In this document: in pieces, positions 22,461 through 29,824 of the stretch | Position numbering within the stretch: position 1 is the first letter of the stretch | Layout of the letters: every line of letters starts with the position of its first letter | DNA from: a virus | Reading direction: 5' to 3' (one strand) | Length of the DNA stretch: 30,272 nt | Virus record (IMG/VR): IMGVR_UViG_3300030012_001957 | Coordinates: 1-30,272 of that record | Notes under the pieces: model-generated | What the model was told of the DNA's origin: nothing | The model's database searches: none | What the model saw: only the letters and a program-made list of their open reading frames with translations | Program-made: the position numbers and the translations under genes

Positions 22461-23117
22461 ATGAATACAACTGAAATATTAACAAAGATCAAAACTCTTT
22501 TAGGAGTTGAAGCAGAAGAGGTTTGCCTGGCGCAAATGAAATTAGAAGATGGTTTAACAATCGTTGAATCTGATTCTTTCTCAGCAGAAGAAAGCATTGT
22601 AATTGTAACAGAGGATGGAAAAGTTCCATTACCTGAAGGAGATTACAAATTAGAAGATGGCAGAATGCTTGTTGTAAAAGAGGAAGGCGTTATCTTTGAG
22701 ATTAAAGAGGAAGAGAAAGAAGAAGAGGTTGCAGAAGAAGTTGAAGAAGAAGCAAAATCAGAAGAAGAGGAATACATGGAGAAAGAAACATCTAATGCAA
22801 CTCCTAAGAAAATTGTTGAATCAATAACTAAGGAATCATTCTTTTCAGAAATTGAAAAATTAAAAGAAGAGAACGAATCTTTAAAGAAAGAACTTGAAGA
22901 TCTTAAATTAAGTTCAGTTGAAAAAACGGAAGAAATTAAAGAAGAAAAAACAGAGGAGAAAACAGAAGAAACAACTGAAGTTGAATTATCAGTTGAAGAA
23001 GAAGTTAATCCAATTGTTCACAATCCTGAAAACAAAAAAGAAATTGAAGGATTTAAATATGCTCAAAACAGAAGCGAAACAACTCTTGATAGAGTAATCA
23101 AAAGAATTAACAAATAA
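22461..23117 (+). CDS. Capsid scaffolding protein candidate
   Basis: The 218-residue protein directly precedes the major capsid gene. Residues 1-78 form a small beta domain (L-E-D-G-L-T-I-V ... P-L-P-E-G-D-Y-K-L-E-D-G), a form recalled from Bacteroidota phage scaffolds. From 79 to about 185 it is extremely Glu/Lys-rich with long coiled-coil potential (about 125-150). A conserved-looking end follows (K-K-E-I-E-G-F-K-Y-A-Q-N-R). Acidic coiled-coil proteins at this place are normally scaffolds that guide procapsid assembly and are removed by the protease encoded just upstream. Confidence 0.75.
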   Translation: MNTTEILTKIKTLLGVEAEEVCLAQMKLEDGLTIVESDSFSAEESIVIVTEDGKVPLPEGDYKLEDGRMLVVKEEGVIFEIKEEEKEEEVAEEVEEEAKSEEEEYMEKETSNATPKKIVESITKESFFSEIEKLKEENESLKKELEDLKLSSVEKTEEIKEEKTEEKTEETTEVELSVEEEVNPIVHNPENKKEIEGFKYAQNRSETTLDRVIKRINK

Positions 23118-23144
23118 ATAAATTTTAAATCATAAATTTTAAAT
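23118..23144 (+). repeat. Tandem 13-base AT-rich repeat before the capsid gene
   Basis: ATAAATTTTAAAT occurs twice, at 23118-23130 and 23132-23144, separated by one C, filling the whole gap before the ATG at 23146. The leader has no Shine-Dalgarno sequence; A/T-rich unstructured leaders favour initiation in Bacteroidota. Confidence 0.85.
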
Positions 23145-23145
23145 A

Positions 23146-24075
23146 ATGGCAAATCCAGTAACAACAGGAACATCGTATAACGGCGAATTCGCAGGTAAAT
23201 ACATTTCCGCAGCGCTTTTAAGCGCATCAACATTAGATAAAGGGCTTATAACAATAATGCCTAATGTTAAACATAAATCAGTAATTCAAAAAGCAGCATA
23301 CGGAGATATCGTAGCAAATGCAAGTTGTGATTTTACTGCATCAGGAACTTTAACTCTTACTGAAAGAGTAATCGAACCTGAAGAGTTCCAAGTAAACATC
23401 CAATTGTGCAAAAAAGACTTGCATGACACGTGGCAGGCGGCTGAAATGGGCTTCAGCGCATACAGCGAATTACCTGCATCTTTCGAAGATTTTGTAATTG
23501 CTCATACAGCAGAAAAAGTTGCTGCAAAATTAGAGTCTACAATTTGGGAAGGAGCAGATGCAAACGCAGGAGAATTTGCAGGATTTTCTCACTTATTAAA
23601 TAATGACGGAGATGTTGTTGACGTAACAGGAACAACTATTGATGCAAGTAACGTTATTACGGAGATGGGTAAGACAGTAGATGCAATACCGTCAGCCGTG
23701 TATGGGAAAGAGGACTTATTCATTTACGTTGCGCCAAACGTTGCGCGTGCATACATCAGAGCGTTAGGCGGATTCGGATCTCAAGGATTAGGCGCAAATG
23801 GAGTAAACGCTCAAGGTACAACATGGTTTAGCAACGGAGCGTTATCATTCGACGGTATTCCAGTAGTTGTAGCGCAGGGGCTTGGATCTAACAAAATGGT
23901 TGCAGCGCAAAAATCTAACTTATTCTTCGGTACAGGACTGTTAAATGATTCTAATGAGGTGAAACTTTTAGATATGAGTAACCTCGATGGAAGTCAGAAT
24001 GTGCGCGTAATTATGAGATATACTGCATCAGTTCAAACAGGAATTGGCGGAGACATCGTTTGGTACAAAGCATAA
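23146..24075 (+). CDS. Major capsid protein
   Basis: The 309-residue protein is in the position and size class of HK97-fold major capsid proteins: after protease and scaffold, before a strong terminator. The start (M-A-N-P-V-T-T-G-T-S-Y-N-G-E-F-A-G) is an E-loop/N-arm type region; a later V-A-P-N-V-A-R-A-Y-I-R-A-L-G-G-F-G and G-I-P-V-V-V-A-Q-G-L are typical P/A-domain strands recalled from Bacteroidota capsids. Its codons (GCG, AAC, TAC, GAC, GTA) differ from the neighbours in the way expected of a very highly expressed gene. The tandem repeat leader and the terminator behind it fit heavy transcription. Confidence 0.85.
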   Translation: MANPVTTGTSYNGEFAGKYISAALLSASTLDKGLITIMPNVKHKSVIQKAAYGDIVANASCDFTASGTLTLTERVIEPEEFQVNIQLCKKDLHDTWQAAEMGFSAYSELPASFEDFVIAHTAEKVAAKLESTIWEGADANAGEFAGFSHLLNNDGDVVDVTGTTIDASNVITEMGKTVDAIPSAVYGKEDLFIYVAPNVARAYIRALGGFGSQGLGANGVNAQGTTWFSNGALSFDGIPVVVAQGLGSNKMVAAQKSNLFFGTGLLNDSNEVKLLDMSNLDGSQNVRVIMRYTASVQTGIGGDIVWYKA

Positions 24076-24083
24076 TAATATTC

Positions 24084-24111
24084 AGGGAGGGGAAAGTCTC
24101 CTCCCTTTTTT
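24084..24111 (+). terminator. Terminator after the major capsid gene
   Basis: GGGAGGGG pairs with CTCCTCCC (one G-T pair) around a five-base loop, followed by six T. No promoter is visible between it and the next gene, so the tail-protein gene at 24133 probably depends on partial read-through. Confidence 0.88.
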
Positions 24112-24132
24112 AACTTTTAAAAACTTAAATCC

Positions 24133-24693
24133 ATGAGTTGTGACATAATTGGCGGACGCACTGAGCAGTGTAAGGACGCCGTAAGCGGACTACACGCTAT
24201 ATATATGATCAATTACGGAGATTTGGATATCCCTTCTGTTGTAACATATGGAACAGGAGATAATACAGATCAAATCACCGCAATAACAGGAGGAACAACA
24301 AGCCTGTATAAATTCGAACTAAAGGGTAATAATTCATTCGAGCAAACGATTAATTCAAGTCGTGAGAATGGAACAACATTTTTTCAGCAAGATCTTTCAA
24401 TTCAATTAAAACGCCAGGATGTTAAATCTACAAAGAATATCAAACTGATTTCTTACGGCAGACCAAGAATAATAATTCACGCAAGAGGAGATCAGTTCTT
24501 CTTAATGGGATTAGATCAAGGTTGCGATGTAACGGCAGGAACAATTTCAAGCGGGTCGGCCTTGGGTGATTTTAATGGGTATTCTCTTACGATGACGGCA
24601 ATGGAAGAATTACCTGCGAACATGATAAACTGTACAACTGAAGCAGAATTAGTTACGCTAATGGGCGGATCAGTTGTTGTAACATCTTCATAA
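24133..24693 (+). CDS. Major tail (tube) protein candidate
   Basis: The 186-residue protein starts M-S-C-D-I-I-G-G-R-T and contains F-E-L-K-G-N-N-S-F-E-Q, N-S-S-R-E-N-G-T-T-F-F-Q-Q and F-F-L-M-G-L-D-Q-G, all recalled from an abundant structural protein type in Bacteroidota phages. Its size, beta-rich nature and its own terminators on both sides, next to the capsid gene, suit the major tail tube subunit. An alternative is a capsid decoration protein. Being next to the capsid gene and far from the tape measure is unusual and consistent with strong expression being needed for both. Confidence 0.6.
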   Translation: MSCDIIGGRTEQCKDAVSGLHAIYMINYGDLDIPSVVTYGTGDNTDQITAITGGTTSLYKFELKGNNSFEQTINSSRENGTTFFQQDLSIQLKRQDVKSTKNIKLISYGRPRIIIHARGDQFFLMGLDQGCDVTAGTISSGSALGDFNGYSLTMTAMEELPANMINCTTEAELVTLMGGSVVVTSS

Positions 24694-24731
24694 GATATTC
24701 CTTTATCCTTATATTTCATATAACTAAAAAC

Positions 24732-24760
24732 AAAGGGGGTTGTTCTAACTCCCTTTTTTT
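24732..24760 (+). terminator. Terminator after the major tail protein gene
   Basis: AAAGGGGGTT pairs with AACTCCCTTT (one G-T pair) around the five-base loop GTTCT, running into seven T. Just four bases later the CCGACA half of late-promoter candidate 4 begins. Confidence 0.88.
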
Positions 24761-24766
24761 ATTCCG

Positions 24767-24790
24767 ACAATTTTGTAATTTTACGTTATC
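24767..24790 (+). promoter_or_regulatory. Late-promoter candidate 4 (CCGACA, TACGTT)
   Basis: CCGACA at 24764-24769, 12 bases, TACGTT at 24782-24787, 8 bases to the ATG at 24796. It follows a terminator immediately, so the portal, connector, appendage and lysis genes would need this promoter. Confidence 0.7.
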
Positions 24791-24795
24791 TTATT

Positions 24796-25152
24796 ATGAT
24801 AATATTAAAAGTCGATACTAATCCCCAAACATTTAAGTTCATTCCAAGATCCAAAACTTATGATGGATTATTCATAAGAGATGAATCGGAGAATATAGAA
24901 ACGCAGATAACAATATCATCTTCATCATCTAATGATTATTATGAATCGATTACTGCAACATTTCATGTCGTTTCTCCTGCATTTACTTTGGTTGAGAATA
25001 GGTTTTATCGATTATTAATAAAAAACGGAACAGAGGTAGTTTATAGAGATCGCATATTTGTAACAAATCAAACTGATCTTTCTAATTATTCAGTTAATAA
25101 TGGAGTTTATAATTCAAACTCTTCAACAAATGAATTTATAATTTATGAATAA
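24796..25152 (+). CDS. Small beta-rich protein upstream of portal
   Basis: The 118-residue protein is predicted to be nearly all beta strands (I-I-L-K-V-D ... T-F-K-F-I-P ... A-T-F-H-V-V-S ... F-Y-R-L-L-I-K-N-G). It ends with a Ser/Asn-rich segment and F-I-I-Y-E. I recall similar small proteins in Bacteroidota phages near structural genes, without a known function. It overlaps the portal gene by eight bases. A minor head or decoration protein is possible. It is the first gene behind late-promoter candidate 4. Confidence 0.6.
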   Translation: MIILKVDTNPQTFKFIPRSKTYDGLFIRDESENIETQITISSSSSNDYYESITATFHVVSPAFTLVENRFYRLLIKNGTEVVYRDRIFVTNQTDLSNYSVNNGVYNSNSSTNEFIIYE

Positions 25153-27040
25153 TAATACTCACATATTAAACTTGGCAGCATATGAAGCGCCTGAAGTAGT
25201 TGAATCAACAAAACGAGATTGGGTTCTTTACGGAGATGATAATTCTTACTTTGATTTCCTTATTGATACTTACAAAAATTCAACAAGCAACAACGCAATA
25301 ATTAATAATATCTGTAAATTAGTTTACGCAAAAGGATTAAATGCCTTAGATGCTTCTAAAAAGCCCAATGAATATGCTCAGGCAATCATGTTATTTGATG
25401 CAGATGATCTTAAAAAGATTATTCTTGATTATAAAATGTTAGGGCAAGCAGCATTTCAAGTTCATTATTCTAAGGATCATAAGAAAATAATCAAAGCAAT
25501 GCATATTCCGATTCAATTAATTGCGCCTGAAAAATGCAATGAAGACGGAAAAATCGAAGCATACTATTATTCTGATAATTGGAAGGAGATTAAAAAATTT
25601 CCGCCTAAAAGAATTCCATCTTTTGGAACATCTCAAGAGCAGATTGAAATCCTTTGTTTTAAGAACTATACTCCTGGCATGAAATATTATTCAGCAGTTG
25701 ATTATGTTGGAGGAATTTCATATGCAACGCTTGAGGAAGAAATAAGCGATTACTTGATTAATGATGTTCAAAATTCTTTCAGTTCAACGAAGGTTGTCAA
25801 TTTTAATAATGGCATACCTACAGAGGAGCAACAAAGATTGATCAGTTCTAAGGTAATGAATAAGTTGACAGGCGCAAATGGTCAGAAGGTAATTGTTTCA
25901 TTTAATGCAGATGAGCAATCAAAAACTACAATCGATGATATTCAGTTAAATAATGCTCCTGAGCATTACCAATATTTGGCTGATGAATGCATGAGAAAAA
26001 TCATGGTTTCTCATAACGTAACATCTCCTTTACTTTTTGGTATCGCATCAAAGAACGGATTCTCATCAAATGCTGATGAGTTAAAAGATTCATATATTCT
26101 TTTTGACAACATGGTTATTAAACCAATTCAAAATCAAGTAATAGATTCTTTAAATAAGATTTTGGCTTTTAATGGCATATCATTAAAACTGAGATTTGAA
26201 GAATTGCAGCCATTAACGGCTCAAGGAGATCTCACAAAAACAGATGAAGCAGAAGATATTATTAACGGAATTAATAATTTATCTCCATTGGTTGCAAATA
26301 AGGTTCTTGAAAATATGTCGCCAGAAGAGATTCGTTCATTAGTAGGATTGAAAAGCGCATTAAAAACAACGCCTGTTGAAGAAGGAGTTAATCTAAAGCA
26401 TGAGCATATCTTATCAGATGAAGATAAAGATCATCTTTTAGAAAACTTAGAAGGAGAAGTTATTGATCTTGAAGAATGGGAATTAGTTGATAAAAGAGAA
26501 GTTGATGAGGATAATGAAAGTATTGAGGATTGGGCAAATAAATTAATCAAGCCTAAAAAATCAGCGCTTACAAAATTAGCAGATTTCGTAAAGAGTTATC
26601 CAAACAAGAAATCATCATTGGATAAAGATATTTATAAGGTCAGATATTCATATGAGCGAATTGCTAAAAGTTCTAAGACAGGAAAGAGCAGAGATTTCTG
26701 CAAAAGAATGGAAGCAAGAACTGCAAAAGGAGTTGTTTACAGAAAAGAAGATATTGATCAAGCATCATTCCAGGGAGTAAATAATTCATTCGGCCATAAA
26801 GGGCAAAATTATTCTATCTTTAAATTCAAAGGCGGCGTTAATTGTCATCATGTATGGAAAGAAAATCTTTACAGATTAAAGAAAAAAACGGATGGAGATT
26901 ATTATAAAGATAAATCATTGAGCAGTTCAGAAGAAGTTAATTCTGTTCCTTATTCAGTTAATCCATCAGGAAACAAAGATTCAAAAATAGCGCCAATAAA
27001 TATGCCTAATCGAGGCCATCATCCAAACTATAAAAAATAA
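25145..27040 (+). CDS. Portal protein with MuF-like C-terminal domain
   Basis: The 631-residue protein is longer than a usual portal (about 400-500). Residues 1 to about 400 show portal features: W-V-L-Y-G-D-D-N-S-Y near the start, a clip/stem region with N-N-A-P-E-H-Y-Q-Y-L-A and T-S-P-L-L-F-G-I, and a long helix (about 300-350). After an acidic linker (about 400-485) comes a domain with Y-K-V-R-Y-S-Y-E-R-I, D-F-C-K-R-M and G-G-V-N-C-H-H-V-W, the style of MuF/gp7 head-morphogenesis proteins. The portal ring is the DNA entry point; the MuF part may travel in the capsid. It lies downstream of the capsid gene, an inverted order for siphoviruses. Confidence 0.8.
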   Translation: MNNNTHILNLAAYEAPEVVESTKRDWVLYGDDNSYFDFLIDTYKNSTSNNAIINNICKLVYAKGLNALDASKKPNEYAQAIMLFDADDLKKIILDYKMLGQAAFQVHYSKDHKKIIKAMHIPIQLIAPEKCNEDGKIEAYYYSDNWKEIKKFPPKRIPSFGTSQEQIEILCFKNYTPGMKYYSAVDYVGGISYATLEEEISDYLINDVQNSFSSTKVVNFNNGIPTEEQQRLISSKVMNKLTGANGQKVIVSFNADEQSKTTIDDIQLNNAPEHYQYLADECMRKIMVSHNVTSPLLFGIASKNGFSSNADELKDSYILFDNMVIKPIQNQVIDSLNKILAFNGISLKLRFEELQPLTAQGDLTKTDEAEDIINGINNLSPLVANKVLENMSPEEIRSLVGLKSALKTTPVEEGVNLKHEHILSDEDKDHLLENLEGEVIDLEEWELVDKREVDEDNESIEDWANKLIKPKKSALTKLADFVKSYPNKKSSLDKDIYKVRYSYERIAKSSKTGKSRDFCKRMEARTAKGVVYRKEDIDQASFQGVNNSFGHKGQNYSIFKFKGGVNCHHVWKENLYRLKKKTDGDYYKDKSLSSSEEVNSVPYSVNPSGNKDSKIAPINMPNRGHHPNYKK

Positions 27041-27045
27041 AAAAA

Positions 27046-27546
27046 ATGGCAGAAGCATTATTAATTTCAAGATCAGATATTGTTAAATTTACATCCATGA
27101 ACGGATCAGTAGATACTGATAAATTTATTCAATACATTAAGATCGCTCAGGACACGCATATACAGAACTATTTAGGAACAGATTTATTAGAGAAAATCCA
27201 GGCAGATATCATTGCAGGATCATTAGCAGGGAATTATTTAACATTGCTAACTAAGTATATTAAGCCAATGTTAATTCATTACGCAATGATGGAGTATTTG
27301 CATTTTGCAGCCTTCAGCATTTCGAACAAAGGAGTTTATAAACATCAGGCAGAGAATTCAGTAACGGCAACATCAGAGGAGATTAATGATCTTGTTGCTT
27401 CAGAAACTAAAATTGCAGAGCATTATTCTCAAAGATTTGTAGATTACATTTGCAATAATTCAAGTTTGTTTCCTGAATACAATTCGAATAGTAACGGAGA
27501 TATGTATCCATCTTCTGATGTAAATTACACTAATTGGTATATATGA
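27046..27546 (+). CDS. Head-tail connector (adaptor) candidate
   Basis: The 166-residue, largely helical protein directly follows the portal. It opens M-A-E-A-L-L-I-S-R-S-D-I-V-K-F and has Y-I-K-I-A-Q-D-T-H-I-Q-N-Y-L-G near 30-44 and a Y-I-K-P-M-L-I-H-Y-A-M-M helix near 70-82. The pattern (helix with N-Y-L-G-T, then long helices) matches Bacteroidota phage adaptor proteins of the DUF6712 kind. It would dock under the portal. The gene ends in an ATGA overlap with a small downstream frame. Assignment is from position and helix pattern. Confidence 0.55.
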   Translation: MAEALLISRSDIVKFTSMNGSVDTDKFIQYIKIAQDTHIQNYLGTDLLEKIQADIIAGSLAGNYLTLLTKYIKPMLIHYAMMEYLHFAAFSISNKGVYKHQAENSVTATSEEINDLVASETKIAEHYSQRFVDYICNNSSLFPEYNSNSNGDMYPSSDVNYTNWYI

Positions 27547-27656
27547 AAAAAATAATAACGAGAAAGCCAAAGGCGAAAAACATTATTAAATTAAAAAAAT
27601 ATTTAAACAATTATGGCAGAAAAGAAAATATCAGGGCTAACTGCAAAGGGAAGTAA
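27543..27656 (+). CDS. Possible small basic protein (37 aa)
   Basis: ATGA overlap with the connector stop; 37 residues, strongly basic (M-K-K-I-I-T-R-K-P-K-A-K-N-I-I-K-L-K-K-Y-L). The last 44 bases overlap the next gene. It would explain the 66-base gap otherwise left here. The coding case is weak: low complexity and AT-rich sequence can give such a frame by chance. Confidence 0.35.
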   Translation: MKKIITRKPKAKNIIKLKKYLNNYGRKENIRANCKGK

Positions 27657-28062
27657 TTTAGAAGAAACTGATTTATTTATTATATCTAAATCTGATGGAT
27701 CAGGAGGATATGATACTAAATCAATAACAGGAGCAGAATTAAAAAACTTTACAATAAATACTCAAACAGATACTTATACATTTGTTCTAACTGATGCCAA
27801 TAAATTAGTTGAATTAAATAATGCTGCAACAAAAACTTTTAGTTTGCCTTTAAGCGGAACGGCTGATTTTCCTATTGGCACAGAAATAAAAGTTGCTCAA
27901 ATAGGCGCAGGGCAATTAAGAATTTCTGCATTGGCAGGAACAGGAGCGCAAACATTAAGATCATCAGGCGGCAAAACTAAAATTGCAGCGCAATATGGAG
28001 TTGCTACATTAATAAAAAGAGCAACAGATGAATGGTATTTATTCGGAGATTTAACAACTTAA
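27613..28062 (+). CDS. Structural/appendage protein candidate
   Basis: The 149-residue protein starts M-A-E-K-K-I-S-G-L-T-A-K, a start common in phage fiber-associated proteins. It continues with E-E-T-D-L-F-I-I-S-K-S-D-G-S-G-G and a beta-rich C-terminus (about 60-149) ending in W-Y-L-F-G-D-L-T-T. The C-terminal half looks like a carbohydrate- or trimerisation-type beta domain. It precedes the LamG protein and probably belongs to the same tail-fiber or capsid-fiber set. No catalytic motif is seen. Confidence 0.55.
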   Translation: MAEKKISGLTAKGSNLEETDLFIISKSDGSGGYDTKSITGAELKNFTINTQTDTYTFVLTDANKLVELNNAATKTFSLPLSGTADFPIGTEIKVAQIGAGQLRISALAGTGAQTLRSSGGKTKIAAQYGVATLIKRATDEWYLFGDLTT

Positions 28063-28072
28063 AAATTAAATT

Positions 28073-28885
28073 ATGAGCGATTGGGGACAAGGCGTTGTAA
28101 ACAATACAATAGAATGGGGAAGAGGCGGAACTAACAATACGATTGATTGGGGAGCAGTTTATGCAGATTCTCCTTCAGGAGATACGGCATTGAATGCTGC
28201 AACATTTAGCAATACTTATTCAGTAAGTTTTGATGGCGCAGATCAATATGTTAATTGCGGAGATATAAGCGGATTAGATGGAGCAACGCAAGCGAGTTGG
28301 AGTTGTTGGCTATATATAGATGATAGCGGAGATAATTATGTCTTATCTCAATGGGATGGAAGCAGCGCAGCAAGCAATAATTTTATGCTATATGTTAAAC
28401 CAAGCGCAAACAGATTTGATGTATATTGCGGTTCAAGTATTTCATTTAGAAGAACTGACATAACTATTGCAACAGGTCAATGGCATCATGTAGCAGTTAC
28501 ATATAATGCAAGTAATACAGCAAAGCAAAGGGTAATTTTATATTTAAATGGAACGCAATATTTACAAACGCTTTACAATGGTCCAACAAGTTTAAAACCA
28601 TCGCCTGCAAGCGATTTTCTAATTGCTAAAAGAGGCGGTTTTGCATTTTATCCATTTGAAGGAGAAATTGATGAAGTAGCAATCTTTAATATTGAATTAA
28701 GCCAAAGCCAAGTTACTGCATTAAGTTCAACGCCAATAGATTTAACAGGTCATTCAGGAATTATTCATTGGTGGAGAATGGGCGACAATGATGGAGGAAC
28801 AGGATCAACAATAACTGATCAAGTAGGAAGCAATAACGGAACATTAACAAATTCTCCTGTATTTAGTACAAACGCGCCAACATAA
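28073..28885 (+). CDS. LamG/concanavalin-like lectin protein, receptor-binding candidate
   Basis: The 270-residue protein begins with two copies of a W-G-x-G-x-x-N-N-T-I motif (residues about 3-25), probably the anchor to the virion. From about 45 to 225 it has a LamG-like jelly roll: Y-S-V-S-F-D-G-A-D-Q-Y-V-N, then S-W-S-C-W-L-Y-I, W-H-H-V-A-V-T-Y-N near 140, L-Y-L-N-G and G-E-I-D-E-V-A-I-F-N near 200. This is the LamG_3 pattern of sugar-binding lectins. A final W-W-R-M-G-D-N-D-G segment follows. Because it is in the appendage block, it is a good candidate for host glycan binding. A head-decorating lectin is the alternative. Confidence 0.78.
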   Translation: MSDWGQGVVNNTIEWGRGGTNNTIDWGAVYADSPSGDTALNAATFSNTYSVSFDGADQYVNCGDISGLDGATQASWSCWLYIDDSGDNYVLSQWDGSSAASNNFMLYVKPSANRFDVYCGSSISFRRTDITIATGQWHHVAVTYNASNTAKQRVILYLNGTQYLQTLYNGPTSLKPSPASDFLIAKRGGFAFYPFEGEIDEVAIFNIELSQSQVTALSSTPIDLTGHSGIIHWWRMGDNDGGTGSTITDQVGSNNGTLTNSPVFSTNAPT

Positions 28886-28891
28886 AAAATT

Positions 28892-29149
28892 ATGGAATAC
28901 AACAATTTTACATACGCAACAATTAGCATCGATGATTTGCCAAAAGTAGTTTTTAAAGAAGTCAATCAAACAAGTTTAGAAACAATTAGAAGATCATTGA
29001 ATTTAACGATGTTTTTATTAAGTTGGGAAAGAACTCCAACTTTTATTGAAGATGAATCAATTATTCCAATAGGAATTTATGATCATAAAGAAATATTAGA
29101 AGTAATGCTAACTGATGAATGGACTCCAATAGAATCAGATGAAGAATAA
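28892..29149 (+). CDS. Small hypothetical protein after the lectin gene
   Basis: An 85-residue acidic protein six bases after the lectin gene. It contains S-L-N-L-T-M-F-L-L-S-W-E-R-T-P-T-F and Y-D-H-K-E-I-L-E-V-M-L and ends in an acidic tail. I recall similar small proteins after appendage genes of Bacteroidota phages; they have no assigned role. It overlaps the holin-like gene by 11 bases. It may be a fiber chaperone or an attachment factor. Confidence 0.55.
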   Translation: MEYNNFTYATISIDDLPKVVFKEVNQTSLETIRRSLNLTMFLLSWERTPTFIEDESIIPIGIYDHKEILEVMLTDEWTPIESDEE

Positions 29150-29321
29150 AAGCCATATATATTTTTTTGGTTTAATTGTTTTTTGCAGCGCAATTTTAAC
29201 AGGAACATCCTTAATATTAGGATCTCCTTATTATAAATTTTTTGGAGGCATATTAATAATTGGTTATACATTATTACAAATGTTAGTTGGAATAGAAAGA
29301 GATGAAAGAGAAAATATTTAA
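29139..29321 (+). CDS. Holin candidate, two membrane helices
   Basis: A 60-residue protein with two hydrophobic segments (about 8-28 and 34-51) separated by a short turn (G-S-P-Y-Y-K), a short N-terminal basic tag, and a charged C-terminal tail (G-I-E-R-D-E-R-E-N). Two helices with both ends on one side is the class II holin form. It is the first of several small membrane proteins directly before the putative lysin. It overlaps the following gene by 20 bases. There is no family match, so it stays a candidate. Confidence 0.5.
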   Translation: MKNKSHIYFFGLIVFCSAILTGTSLILGSPYYKFFGGILIIGYTLLQMLVGIERDERENI

Positions 29322-29547
29322 TATTGGATTTAGGCAGTTTTTAAGAACGCCATTTAGTTTGATCTTCTTCCTGGCATTGATCGGTCTTTGTTGGTTAGGA
29401 AAATATTTGTTGGTATCAAAGGAGAATGTTATATTGGAACAAAAAGAAAGAATTAAGGATTGCGATGAAGAAAGAAAACATGATAAACAATTGCTTCAGG
29501 ATCTTGTATTTGAAAAGAAAAGAAATGAAGAGTTAAACAAAAATTAA
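29302..29547 (+). CDS. Inner-membrane spanin-like protein
   Basis: An 81-residue protein with one membrane helix (about 17-37, F-S-L-I-F-F-L-A-L-I-G-L-C-W-L-G) and a long charged coiled coil behind it (about 40-81). This is the layout of i-spanins (Rz-like), which span the periplasm and complete lysis of Gram-negative hosts. The basic N-terminus points to the cytoplasm. It is between the holin candidate and another N-terminally anchored coiled-coil protein, so the set resembles a lysis cassette. Alternatively it could be the holin itself. Confidence 0.5.
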   Translation: MKEKIFNIGFRQFLRTPFSLIFFLALIGLCWLGKYLLVSKENVILEQKERIKDCDEERKHDKQLLQDLVFEKKRNEELNKN

Positions 29548-29548
29548 A

Positions 29549-29824
29549 ATGGATAACAAGTATGTAATAATAGCAGCATTGATAAGTTTAGTTGGAGCAT
29601 TATTTGAACCTAAATTAGAGGTAAATCACAATAAGCCAATTAAAAGCGATATAACGAACGAAGCAGAGCATTATATAGATTCCATTAGATTGATTAATGA
29701 TAGTTTATTACATGGCCTTAAAATGGAAAATAAGGCATTAATTAAGGATAAGATAAAGTTAGAAAAAAAAATAAAAAGGTTAAAGCATGGTAAGATCATA
29801 TACAGACAAAGAACTCCTCGATAG
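29549..29824 (+). CDS. Second spanin-like or secreted coiled-coil protein
   Basis: A 91-residue protein with a short hydrophobic N-terminus (about 5-18, Y-V-I-I-A-A-L-I-S-L-V-G-A-L) that could be a signal anchor, and a C-terminal coiled coil (about 40-85) ending in a very basic tail (I-Y-R-Q-R-T-P-R). No lipobox cysteine is present, so it is not a classical o-spanin. It overlaps the lysin start by 38 bases, similar to nested Rz/Rz1-type lysis genes. Function is inferred from the cassette. Confidence 0.5.
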   Translation: MDNKYVIIAALISLVGALFEPKLEVNHNKPIKSDITNEAEHYIDSIRLINDSLLHGLKMENKALIKDKIKLEKKIKRLKHGKIIYRQRTPR

